DNA of 64,000 bases, taken from NCBI RefSeq assembly GCF_017301735.1, contig NZ_CP071090.1, positions 12,941,001 through 13,005,000 of the forward strand, written 5' to 3'. The notes under the pieces are model-generated. The model had not been told where the DNA came from and searched no databases. It worked only from the letters and a program-made list of their open reading frames with translations. Below are positions 42,533-50,442 of this stretch, in pieces; position 1 is the stretch's first letter, and each line of letters starts with the position of its first letter. Made by a program: the position numbers and the translations under genes. The stretch is from Pyxidicoccus parkwaysis (lineage in GTDB: Bacteria; Myxococcota; Myxococcia; Myxococcales; Myxococcaceae).

Positions 42533-43675
42533 ATGCGAGCGATTCATTTCCGCGCCCTGTGGACCGTGCCGGTCGTGCTGTGCGCCCTGGCCAGCGTGCT
42601 GTACGCCGCGCCCCAGGCCCCTTCGGCGCAGACAGCGCCCGCCGCGAAACCCTCCCAGGAGAAACCGGCTCAGGAGAAACCCGCGCCCAGGGCGCGCGTG
42701 CGCATCCTCGCCACGGGAGGCACCATCGCTGGCGCCCAGGCGAGCCAGACGGAGTACGGCTACAAGTCGGGCACGTTCAAGGTCGAGGACCTGATTTCCG
42801 CCGTCCCGAGCATGAAGGAATTGGCGACGCTGTCGGGTGAGCAGGTCGCCAACATCGGCAGTCAGGACATGAACGACCAGATATGGCTGCGCCTGGCCAA
42901 TCGCGTCAACGAGGTGCTGAAGTCCGATGACGTCGACGCCGTGGTCATTACCCACGGCACGGACACCATGGAGGAGACGGCGTACTTCCTCAACCTGGTG
43001 GTGAAGAGCGCCAAGCCGGTGGTCCTGGTGGGCTCTATGCGGCCGGCCACCGCGGTGAGCGCGGACGGCCCGGCCAACCTCTACAACGCCGTGGCGGTGG
43101 CGGCGGACCCGGGGGCTCGGGGCCGAGGAGTCCTCGTCGTCATCAACGACGAGGTCCACGCCGCGAGGAACGTGGAGAAGATGAACACCACCAACGTCGA
43201 GGCCTTCAGCAGCCCCGAGCGCGGCCCGCAGGCGCTGGTGCACACGGGCAAGATTTCCTGGTTCCAGCCCATGGACAAGCGCAACACCGTGCGCTCGGAG
43301 TTCAGCGTGGAGGAGCTCCAGAAGCTGCCGCGCGTGGACATCCTCTATGCCCACGCGAACATGTCCCCTGACCTCATCGACGCGGCGGTGCGCGGCGGCG
43401 CCAAGGGCATCGTCATGGCCGGAGTGGGGGACGGCAACATGACGGAGGGCGCCCTGGCGGCGCTCGAGCGGGCCCGGCAGAAGGGAGTCCTCGTCGTGCG
43501 GAGCACGCGCCTGCCCACCGGCATGGTGCTTCGCAACAACGAGGTCAACGATGACAAGTCGGGCTTCGTGGCCTCGGGTGAGTTCAATCCGCCCAAGTCC
43601 CGCGTGCTGGCGCAACTGGCGCTGACCGAGACCAATGACCCGAAGCGGGTGCAGCAGATGTTCGACATGTATTGA
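42533..43675 (+). CDS. ansB: Periplasmic L-asparaginase, type II
   Basis: 380 residues with a signal peptide (ending about LYAAP) and a Pro/Lys/Glu-rich linker before the catalytic domain. Both Thr motifs are present: ATGGTIAG (Thr64, equivalent to E. coli AnsB Thr12) and the THGTDTMEETAYF segment carrying the second Thr-Asp. The enzyme hydrolyses asparagine to aspartate and ammonia in the periplasm. As the third gene of the aspT-asdA-ansB operon it would supply aspartate for uptake. Strong GAGGAGG Shine-Dalgarno sequence. Confidence 0.93.
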   Translation: MRAIHFRALWTVPVVLCALASVLYAAPQAPSAQTAPAAKPSQEKPAQEKPAPRARVRILATGGTIAGAQASQTEYGYKSGTFKVEDLISAVPSMKELATLSGEQVANIGSQDMNDQIWLRLANRVNEVLKSDDVDAVVITHGTDTMEETAYFLNLVVKSAKPVVLVGSMRPATAVSADGPANLYNAVAVAADPGARGRGVLVVINDEVHAARNVEKMNTTNVEAFSSPERGPQALVHTGKISWFQPMDKRNTVRSEFSVEELQKLPRVDILYAHANMSPDLIDAAVRGGAKGIVMAGVGDGNMTEGALAALERARQKGVLVVRSTRLPTGMVLRNNEVNDDKSGFVASGEFNPPKSRVLAQLALTETNDPKRVQQMFDMY

Positions 43676-43855
43676 GAGACGTCCCTGGCGCGCGCTCATC
43701 GCAACCGCCATGACGAAGTCGACGTTCTTCTCCCGCCGCGGGCGTTGCCGTTGGCGTGGCGCGCTGGCTCTTCCGGCCGCCAGCCCCGTGTTCACCTCGG
43801 GGCTGGCGGAGTCTCGCGGGGAGCGCCTGCTGTTGCCGAAGGCGCATCCACGACC

Positions 43856-46111
43856 TCAGATGCCGGTGACGACGAGGGCACCCGGACCCGAGGCGGCGAC
43901 ATAGAGGTGCGTGCCGCCTGCTCCCACCGCCATGGCCCGTGGCTCCTTGCCGGCGGCCCTCCAGTCATCGGTGGTGATGTTGGTGGGGTCCGCTCCATCG
44001 GCCGTGTACTTCCACAGCTGCGCCTCACCATCCGGCTGCCTCGTGGCGACGTAGGTCGCCGAGCCATCCGGGCTGGTTGCCAGCACGAGCGCGTGGGAAA
44101 TCTTGCTGAGAGTCCGGGTTGGCACCCCGGGCGTGCGCTCGTACACGGTGCCACCACGGATGTAGAGGATGCGGCCGGCCCTGGAAGCGTCGACGGCGAG
44201 GTCGTGGCCGGGCGAGCGGGTGCCGTCGAGCCGGGTCCAGCGAGCCTGACTGTCTTTGAGGCTGATGCTGTACACGCCGGTGGCATTCGCCATGTAGAGC
44301 GTGTCGGCCTTGTCGATTCCGAGCTGGACGAGGGTGTCGGTCTCCGGCATCGGAGGCGTCTCTGTCCCATCGAGGAGCTCCCACGTACCTCGCTGCCACT
44401 GACCCTGGACGAGGTTGTCGGTGCGGAGGAAGACCTTCGGCTTCACCCCACCGAGCGTGACCACGAGCTGCCGCTGCGAGGAGGACACCTGCCGGCCAGC
44501 GACTCCGGCGACATGCTGGCTGGCAAGCCGGGTCTTCGTGCTGGTGCCCGGGACGTCCTCGCTCGTGTACTGACCGCCTTCAGCGGGCATCGATACGAGC
44601 TGTGACTTCGGATGGCCATTGGCCAGCGACTCGTCGTCGTCGACCGCGAGGAACACCTGGTCTCCCACGAACGCCGACGCGTAACCCACGTTGACGCCGG
44701 GCAGGCTATCGAAGTGGAACTTCTCGACATCCGCGAGGTCGTTCGATGACAGGAATGACATGTGGTCGGTATTGGAGACGAGCACCCTGTCAGACCCGGT
44801 GGCGGATGGCTGCACCGAGACGAACTTGTTGACCGTCGTGCCGAGGCCCTCGACGCTCGGGCACCAGGTCTGACCCACATCGGTCGAGCGCCAGAGCGCC
44901 CCGGTCCTGCCATTGATGAGGAACTTGTCGGCGGACGGTCCCTCGATGGAAATCATTCCAGGCACCCAGGCGCTGCCCGCCAACATCGAGGTCGGGTCTG
45001 ATTGTGCCTCCCACCACTTCCTGCCGCCGCACTCGGAGTCGGGGGCGAGCTGATGCAGGCCCGTCCAGGAGGCGGTTGCCATGCCGGGGCTGTAGCGGCT
45101 CCACACCACGGCCGCGCAGCCCGTGGCCGGGCACTTCGGGCCGCCCGCGGCGCCCACGGCTGCCGCGACGATGCGGACATCGGAGCTCGAGGAGATGCGC
45201 TTCACATCGAGCGTGACCCAGTAGGGCCCCTTGCCGTCCTCCGGCATTCCCTGGCCGTTGACGAGCGGACCCGATGAGAGGTTGTGCCACTGACCATCCT
45301 TCTGGCGCACCATGATTCCGTCCGCGTCGGCGGCCACATAGACATCCGTGCCCACGGTGCGGACCTCTTCGACGTGCCTGGGGCTCGAGGCGTCTGGAGT
45401 GCAACTAGCGCCGGAGGTGTAGGCCGAGGGTGGGCACTCGTACATTCCATTCTCGCGGGTGGCGACCCAGAGCACGCCTCGCGAGTCGACAGCAATGCCC
45501 CGGATGTGGGGGCTGTCAGTCCCGCTGTTTGGAATGCCATTGAGGTAGGCCCAGTTGTTGAAATCGTCAGAGCTGCTCGCGAAGACCACGCCCGTCTTGT
45601 AGTTCCCCACGAAGAAGTAGCGGGTTCCGTTCGCCACCGCGGACACCATCAACTGGCCAATCGAGCGTGGATGCTCCGCCAGCCCACCATCCTGTCGCCC
45701 GGCGTTGGTCGCGATGAGGCCGGTTCTCCAGGTCTCCCAGGTCAGGCCGTCATCGCGGCTTCGCATCAGCGCCGCATTCGGCGCCGTGCCATTGAGCGCA
45801 TAGAAGGTATGGGAGTCGTCGGGGTCGGCCATCATCCCGGCCGTCGAGAGAAGGTCATTGCTGAAGGCTCCCCCTGAAGACGGCCGCCAGATGTTCTTGG
45901 CCGGGTCGATGGTTCGGTGAAAGCCCGAGTGGGTGTCGGAGCCGAGCAGCAGTCCGGAGGGCGTCTTCAGGAACACGGTCGAGAAGCCACCACCGTCGAT
46001 GCCCGAAGGCGTGACCTGGATGGCCGCGGACGCGGACGGAGCTCGGAGAGCAATCAGCATGACCGCGCCAGGGAGGACCTTGAGCACTGAGGAAAGATGA
46101 GGAAGACGCAT
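43856..46111 (-). CDS. Secreted Asp-box (BNR) beta-propeller protein
   Basis: About 751 residues with a signal peptide (MRLPHLSSVLKVLPGAVMLI ... SASA). Asp-box-like motifs S-x-D-x-G-x-TW are seen in SRDDGLTWETW and STDVGQTWCPS, as in sialidase-fold and xyloglucanase-like propellers. No catalytic set was identified, so an enzymatic role is not claimed. ATG 46111 is preferred to a GTG 12 bases upstream because the Shine-Dalgarno sequence would be too close to the GTG. Divergent from the metalloprotease gene. Confidence 0.75.
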   Translation of the reverse strand: MRLPHLSSVLKVLPGAVMLIALRAPSASAAIQVTPSGIDGGGFSTVFLKTPSGLLLGSDTHSGFHRTIDPAKNIWRPSSGGAFSNDLLSTAGMMADPDDSHTFYALNGTAPNAALMRSRDDGLTWETWRTGLIATNAGRQDGGLAEHPRSIGQLMVSAVANGTRYFFVGNYKTGVVFASSSDDFNNWAYLNGIPNSGTDSPHIRGIAVDSRGVLWVATRENGMYECPPSAYTSGASCTPDASSPRHVEEVRTVGTDVYVAADADGIMVRQKDGQWHNLSSGPLVNGQGMPEDGKGPYWVTLDVKRISSSSDVRIVAAAVGAAGGPKCPATGCAAVVWSRYSPGMATASWTGLHQLAPDSECGGRKWWEAQSDPTSMLAGSAWVPGMISIEGPSADKFLINGRTGALWRSTDVGQTWCPSVEGLGTTVNKFVSVQPSATGSDRVLVSNTDHMSFLSSNDLADVEKFHFDSLPGVNVGYASAFVGDQVFLAVDDDESLANGHPKSQLVSMPAEGGQYTSEDVPGTSTKTRLASQHVAGVAGRQVSSSQRQLVVTLGGVKPKVFLRTDNLVQGQWQRGTWELLDGTETPPMPETDTLVQLGIDKADTLYMANATGVYSISLKDSQARWTRLDGTRSPGHDLAVDASRAGRILYIRGGTVYERTPGVPTRTLSKISHALVLATSPDGSATYVATRQPDGEAQLWKYTADGADPTNITTDDWRAAGKEPRAMAVGAGGTHLYVAASGPGALVVTGI

Positions 46112-46373
46112 GTCGACACGCACCTCGCAGATAGGGTTGAGCTATCTGGGAGGGAGTGGGTGCGTGGCGTTTGTGATGGGCGTGCCATTGCACGGGGTGG
46201 CCGGTGCCTCGGTCCCCGACCAGCACTCCGTGTATTCATGTTTTCACGCTATGGCGTGGAGTTAAAGGTACCCAGCTTCATTTCGATTTGCGTGGCCGGT
46301 AAGGCAGGTGCGCGCTCCTTCCCTGGAGCCATCCGGGGGTCCGTACCCGCGGGCCCTCCGCAAGGAGAAACGC

Positions 46374-49300
46374 ATGCGCCACACGAGGGTGTCTGCCACA
46401 TGTCTCGCACTGCTTTTGTCAGCAACAGCCTGGGCGCTCCAGCCGCCGGAGAGCGGCCGGAGCGCCGTTGCCAGCAAGGCCTTCTTCAAACCCGAGCTGT
46501 ACCTGCCCATCCAGAACGTGCCCCTGGAGCAGGCCCGTCAGAGCATGGGCCTGCGGGGGGCCGACGCGTGGGACGGCTTCTTCACCCGCAACGGCAAGGA
46601 CTACAACGTCTACATCGACCCGCGCACCGGCACCCCCACGGCCGTGCAGGGCAGCCGTCCCCTCATCCCGGGTGACGGCGTCAACAACAAGCTGACGCTC
46701 GACGACGTGCGCGAGGCCATCGGTCTCTCCGTCGCGGCGGTGGATGCCTCCGTCGTCGGCGACCTCGTCGTCAAGTTCATCGCGGACAACCAGGACGCCT
46801 TCCACATCGACCTGATGCAGCTGGGCGAGCCTCGCGTGACGCAGGTCAACGAGCACCTGTGGCAGGTCCACATTCCCCAGCAGCTCAATGGCATCCCCGT
46901 GCGACACGGGCGCATCGCCGCCACCATCAGCCACGGCAACCTCATCCTCCTGGGCACCGAGGCCTGGGCCAACGTTGGCATCAGCACCCGCGCCACGCTC
47001 GCCCCCGAGGAGGCGCTGATGGCCAGCAACGGCTTCGCCGGTCTGCTCACCAGCCCCCGGGAGCTGTGGCTGCAACCCACGCTGGAGATTGCCCCCACCA
47101 CCCTCAAGGGTGGGGCCTTCGCTGGCGCCGTCGGCACCGGCTATGGCCATGTGCTCGTCTACACCTATGGCTTCATGGACCCGGACGGCCAGCAGCGCTG
47201 GAAGGTGACGGTGGATGCGCAGTCCGGTGAGACGCTCGCCATCGAGGACGACAACCACTACTTCGACGCGCAGATGACCGGCGGCGTCTACCCGTCCAGC
47301 AACATCGGCACCTGCGCTGACAACTCCACGTGCGGCGCCATGCAGCCCAACACGCCCATGCCCTGGGCCAACACGGGCCTGTCCTCGCCGAACAACTTCG
47401 CCGACGGCGCGGGCATCTACAACTACAGCTCCGGCACCGTCACCACCACGCTGGCGGGCAAGTACATCCGCATCTCCGACGCCTGCGGCGCCATCAACGT
47501 CAGCAGCACCAGCGGCAACCTGAACCTGGGAGGCACCAACAACGACCACGACTGCACCGTGCCCGCCGGCACCTCCGCCGGCAACACCGCCGCGTCGCGC
47601 TCCAGCTTCTACGAGCTGAACAAGCTGGCCGAGCAGGCCCGCGGGTGGCTGCCCCAGAACACATGGCTCAAGGGCCAGGTGACCGCCAACGTCAACATCC
47701 CCAGCACCTGCAACGCCTTCTGGAACGGCGCCTCGGTGAACTTCTACCGGAGCGGCGGCGGCTGCCGGAACACGGGCGAGATTGGCGCCGTGTTCGACCA
47801 CGAGTGGGGCCACGGCCTCGACGACTTCGACGCCAACGGCATCCTCAGCAACTCCTCCGAGGGCTACGCGGACATCGCCGCCATCTACCGCCTGCAGACG
47901 TCCTGCCTGGGCTACGGCTTCTTCCAGACGGCGAACAACGGCTGCGGCAAGACGCCGGACGGCTCGGGCTACAACCAGCAGGAGGCGCAGGTGGCGGGCC
48001 AGTCCTGGTGCAACCTGCGCTGCTCGGGCGTGCGCGACGCGGACTGGGCGGCGAGCGCTCCCAACATCCCGGCCACGCCGCAGAACTTCGTGTGCCCCAT
48101 GTGCACCACGGGCTCGGGCCCGTGCGGCAGGCAGGTGCACTGCGCCGCCTCGCCCGCGCGCCAGGCCGCGTGGGATTTGGTGACGCGCGACCTGCCGTCC
48201 ACCTTCGGTTACGACTCCAACACCGCGTTCATCGTCGGCAACAAGCTCTTCTACCAGGGCAGCGGCAACATCGGCTCGTGGCACGCCTGCGACTGCACCG
48301 CCGCCACCTCCGACGGCTGTGGCGCCACCAACGGCTACATGCAGTGGCTGGCCGCGGACGACGACAACGGCAACCTCAACGACGGCACGCCGCACATGAC
48401 GGCCATCTACGCCGCCTACAACCGCCACAACATCGCCTGCCAGACGCCGGCCCCCGTCAACAGCGGCTGCTCCGCCGGCCCCACCTCCGTGCCCACCCAT
48501 ACCGCCACCGCGAGTGACGGCCAGGTGGCCCTCAACTGGAGCCCGGTGGCAGGCGCCTCCGAGTACTGGGTCATGAGGACCGAGGGCTTCGCCGGCTGTG
48601 ACTTCGGCAAGGCGAAAATCGCCACCGTCACCGGCACCAGCTACACGGACACCGAGGTCGCCAACACCCGCCAGTACTGCTACTCCATCGTCCCGGCCTC
48701 CTCGAGCGCCTGCTACGGCCGCGCCAGCGCCTGCAGCTGCACCATCCCGGCCTGCGCCGCCCCCGGTACCATCGCCCTCACCGCGCCGGCCAACGGTGCC
48801 ACCGGCGTGAATCTGGTCGCCGTCCTCGATTGGCCGGACGTGGCGGGTGCCACGTTCGAGGTGCAGGTGGCCACTGACTCCGCCTTCACCAACGTGGTGG
48901 CCGCCAACACCTTGACGGCCAGCACCTGGACGGTGGCCCCCGTGCTGAATGCCGACACGACGTACTTCTGGCGCGTGCGCGCGCGCTTCGGGTGCAGTGG
49001 CTTCGGCTCCTGGTCCTCGGTGTCGTCGTTCACCACGCGCAGCTGCATCAACTTCGCCGCCCCCACGTTGAACACTCCCGCCGACGGGGCCACGGGAATC
49101 GGGCTTGTCCCGGCGCTCGACTGGACGGACGTGGCGGGCGCTCCCCGCTACGAGGTCCAGGTGGCCACCGACGTGGACTTCACCAACGTGGTGCGCTCGA
49201 ACACTGCGCTGACGGCCAGCAACTGGGCGGTGAGCCCGGTCCTCCCCGGCTCCACCACCTACTACTGGCGGGCCCGCGCGGCCGAGAGCTGCGGCGCGGG

Positions 49301-49937
49301 CGCCTACAGCCCCCCGCGCAGCTTCACCACCATCCCGGAGTGCACGCCGACCTTCGCCACCTTCGACCCGACGCTCCAGGCCCCCACCTGCACCACCGGG
49401 TGCGCGTGCGACACAGGCACCGCGCTCATCAACAGCCGCGGCAGCATCGACGTCGACGAGCCGAACGCGCCGAACACCATCAAGGACTCGTGCCTGGATG
49501 GCGAGGGTGGCGGGTACCACTGGGATGAGAGCCTCGACCGGCTGGCCATCAAGACGGTCGACAACGGCCCGCTCGCCGCCGGCAAGCAGGTGACGGTGGA
49601 GATGACGGCCTGGTGCTTCAGCAACACGGAGACCCGCTACGACCTGTACTACACGACGAATGCGGCCACTCCGTCGTGGACGCCGCTGAGGACGGATGTG
49701 GCCTGCACCGTCGGCGTGGGAGTCGAGGTCGTCAGGCACACCTTCAACCTGGGCACCACCACCGGCAAGCACGCCATCCGCGCGCAGGTCCGCTTCCGTG
49801 GCACGCCGGGCACCTGCACCGTCGGCGACTACAACGACCGCGACGACCTGGTCTTCAATGTCGGCGCGGCCGTGTCGGCGCTGGACTCGAGCAACAAGAG
49901 CACCGCGCAGGGGCGTACCGCACAGGTCGCGCGCTGA
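46374..49937 (+). CDS. Secreted zinc metalloprotease with FN3-like C-terminal domains
   Basis: 1187 residues. A signal peptide (MRHTRVSATCLALLLSATAWAL) is followed by a propeptide-like region. The catalytic domain is a gluzincin with His476-Glu477-x-x-His480 (HEWGH) and Glu496/Asp500 (SEGYAD), the Glu being the likely third zinc ligand. Cys-rich segments follow, then about three fibronectin-III-like domains with repeated W-x-V-x-PVL and YFWR-x-RA patterns, and a final strand-rich domain. Best described as a thermolysin/fungalysin-like (clan MA) extracellular protease, suited to predation. AAGGAG precedes the ATG, and a strong terminator follows. Confidence 0.88.
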   Translation: MRHTRVSATCLALLLSATAWALQPPESGRSAVASKAFFKPELYLPIQNVPLEQARQSMGLRGADAWDGFFTRNGKDYNVYIDPRTGTPTAVQGSRPLIPGDGVNNKLTLDDVREAIGLSVAAVDASVVGDLVVKFIADNQDAFHIDLMQLGEPRVTQVNEHLWQVHIPQQLNGIPVRHGRIAATISHGNLILLGTEAWANVGISTRATLAPEEALMASNGFAGLLTSPRELWLQPTLEIAPTTLKGGAFAGAVGTGYGHVLVYTYGFMDPDGQQRWKVTVDAQSGETLAIEDDNHYFDAQMTGGVYPSSNIGTCADNSTCGAMQPNTPMPWANTGLSSPNNFADGAGIYNYSSGTVTTTLAGKYIRISDACGAINVSSTSGNLNLGGTNNDHDCTVPAGTSAGNTAASRSSFYELNKLAEQARGWLPQNTWLKGQVTANVNIPSTCNAFWNGASVNFYRSGGGCRNTGEIGAVFDHEWGHGLDDFDANGILSNSSEGYADIAAIYRLQTSCLGYGFFQTANNGCGKTPDGSGYNQQEAQVAGQSWCNLRCSGVRDADWAASAPNIPATPQNFVCPMCTTGSGPCGRQVHCAASPARQAAWDLVTRDLPSTFGYDSNTAFIVGNKLFYQGSGNIGSWHACDCTAATSDGCGATNGYMQWLAADDDNGNLNDGTPHMTAIYAAYNRHNIACQTPAPVNSGCSAGPTSVPTHTATASDGQVALNWSPVAGASEYWVMRTEGFAGCDFGKAKIATVTGTSYTDTEVANTRQYCYSIVPASSSACYGRASACSCTIPACAAPGTIALTAPANGATGVNLVAVLDWPDVAGATFEVQVATDSAFTNVVAANTLTASTWTVAPVLNADTTYFWRVRARFGCSGFGSWSSVSSFTTRSCINFAAPTLNTPADGATGIGLVPALDWTDVAGAPRYEVQVATDVDFTNVVRSNTALTASNWAVSPVLPGSTTYYWRARAAESCGAGAYSPPRSFTTIPECTPTFATFDPTLQAPTCTTGCACDTGTALINSRGSIDVDEPNAPNTIKDSCLDGEGGGYHWDESLDRLAIKTVDNGPLAAGKQVTVEMTAWCFSNTETRYDLYYTTNAATPSWTPLRTDVACTVGVGVEVVRHTFNLGTTTGKHAIRAQVRFRGTPGTCTVGDYNDRDDLVFNVGAAVSALDSSNKSTAQGRTAQVAR

Positions 49938-49965
49938 AGCCTCGCGTGATGCCTGAATGAAGTCG

Positions 49966-49999
49966 AAGGGCTCCGGGAGGTACTTCCCGGAGCCCTTTT
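49966..49999 (+). terminator. Intrinsic terminator after the metalloprotease gene
   Basis: A 13-bp perfect stem (AAGGGCTCCGGGA at 49966-49978 with its complement at 49985-49997) has a 6-base loop and ends in TTTT. It lies 29 bases after the stop and could also serve the converging gene at 50051. Confidence 0.85.
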
Positions 50000-50050
50000 C
50001 ATGGGTGGGCGGTGAGAGCGTGCCGGCAAGGACTGCCAGGCGCGTGCGCG

Positions 50051-50272
50051 CTACTTCACGTTGCCGATGACGTCCATGGCGCCCTGGTCCTTCAGCAGCT
50101 TGGTGATGAAGGCCACCGTCTCCTGCTGCTTCTGGAGCATGAGCTGCGCCTTGGCGCGCTCGTAGTCCTGACCGGACAGGCCCTTGAGGGACTTCTCCTC
50201 CACCTCGCTCAGGTTCTGGCTGGAGGCGAGGGCGTTGCGGACGGCACGGTCCGCCGCGCTGTGGATGCTCAT
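50051..50272 (-). CDS. Small helical protein, unknown
   Basis: 73 residues (MSIHSAADRAVRNALASSQN...), mainly amphipathic helix with a KAQLMLQKQQETVAFITKLL core, and no signal or membrane segment. Its length and helical pattern are loosely reminiscent of secretion-system needle or rod subunits, but no other secretion genes are nearby, so that reading is not adopted. Read convergently with the metalloprotease. Confidence 0.6.
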   Translation of the reverse strand: MSIHSAADRAVRNALASSQNLSEVEEKSLKGLSGQDYERAKAQLMLQKQQETVAFITKLLKDQGAMDVIGNVK

Positions 50273-50442
50273 GGCGTCTCTCCGGACATGGGCGGTGAAG
50301 TCCTTTCGGATTATCGCGGCTCCCCTTCAGAAGTTGCCTCCCTGTGAAGGAATCTCCCGGACGCTCCGTGTGGGCCCCTGGCATAAGGTGTGCGCGCTGG
50401 CGTCACCCTTCGCCGTGACGCCACCACCAAGGGGGAGCACTC

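Noticed and set aside
50051-50272. Possible type III secretion needle/rod subunit
   Set aside because: Resemblance is limited to size and helical pattern, and no secretion genes are adjacent.
46419-50384. 1321-codon minus-strand open frame opposite the metalloprotease
   Set aside because: The composition is Gly/Val/Arg/His-rich low complexity, and the sense strand encodes a clear protease with a signal peptide.
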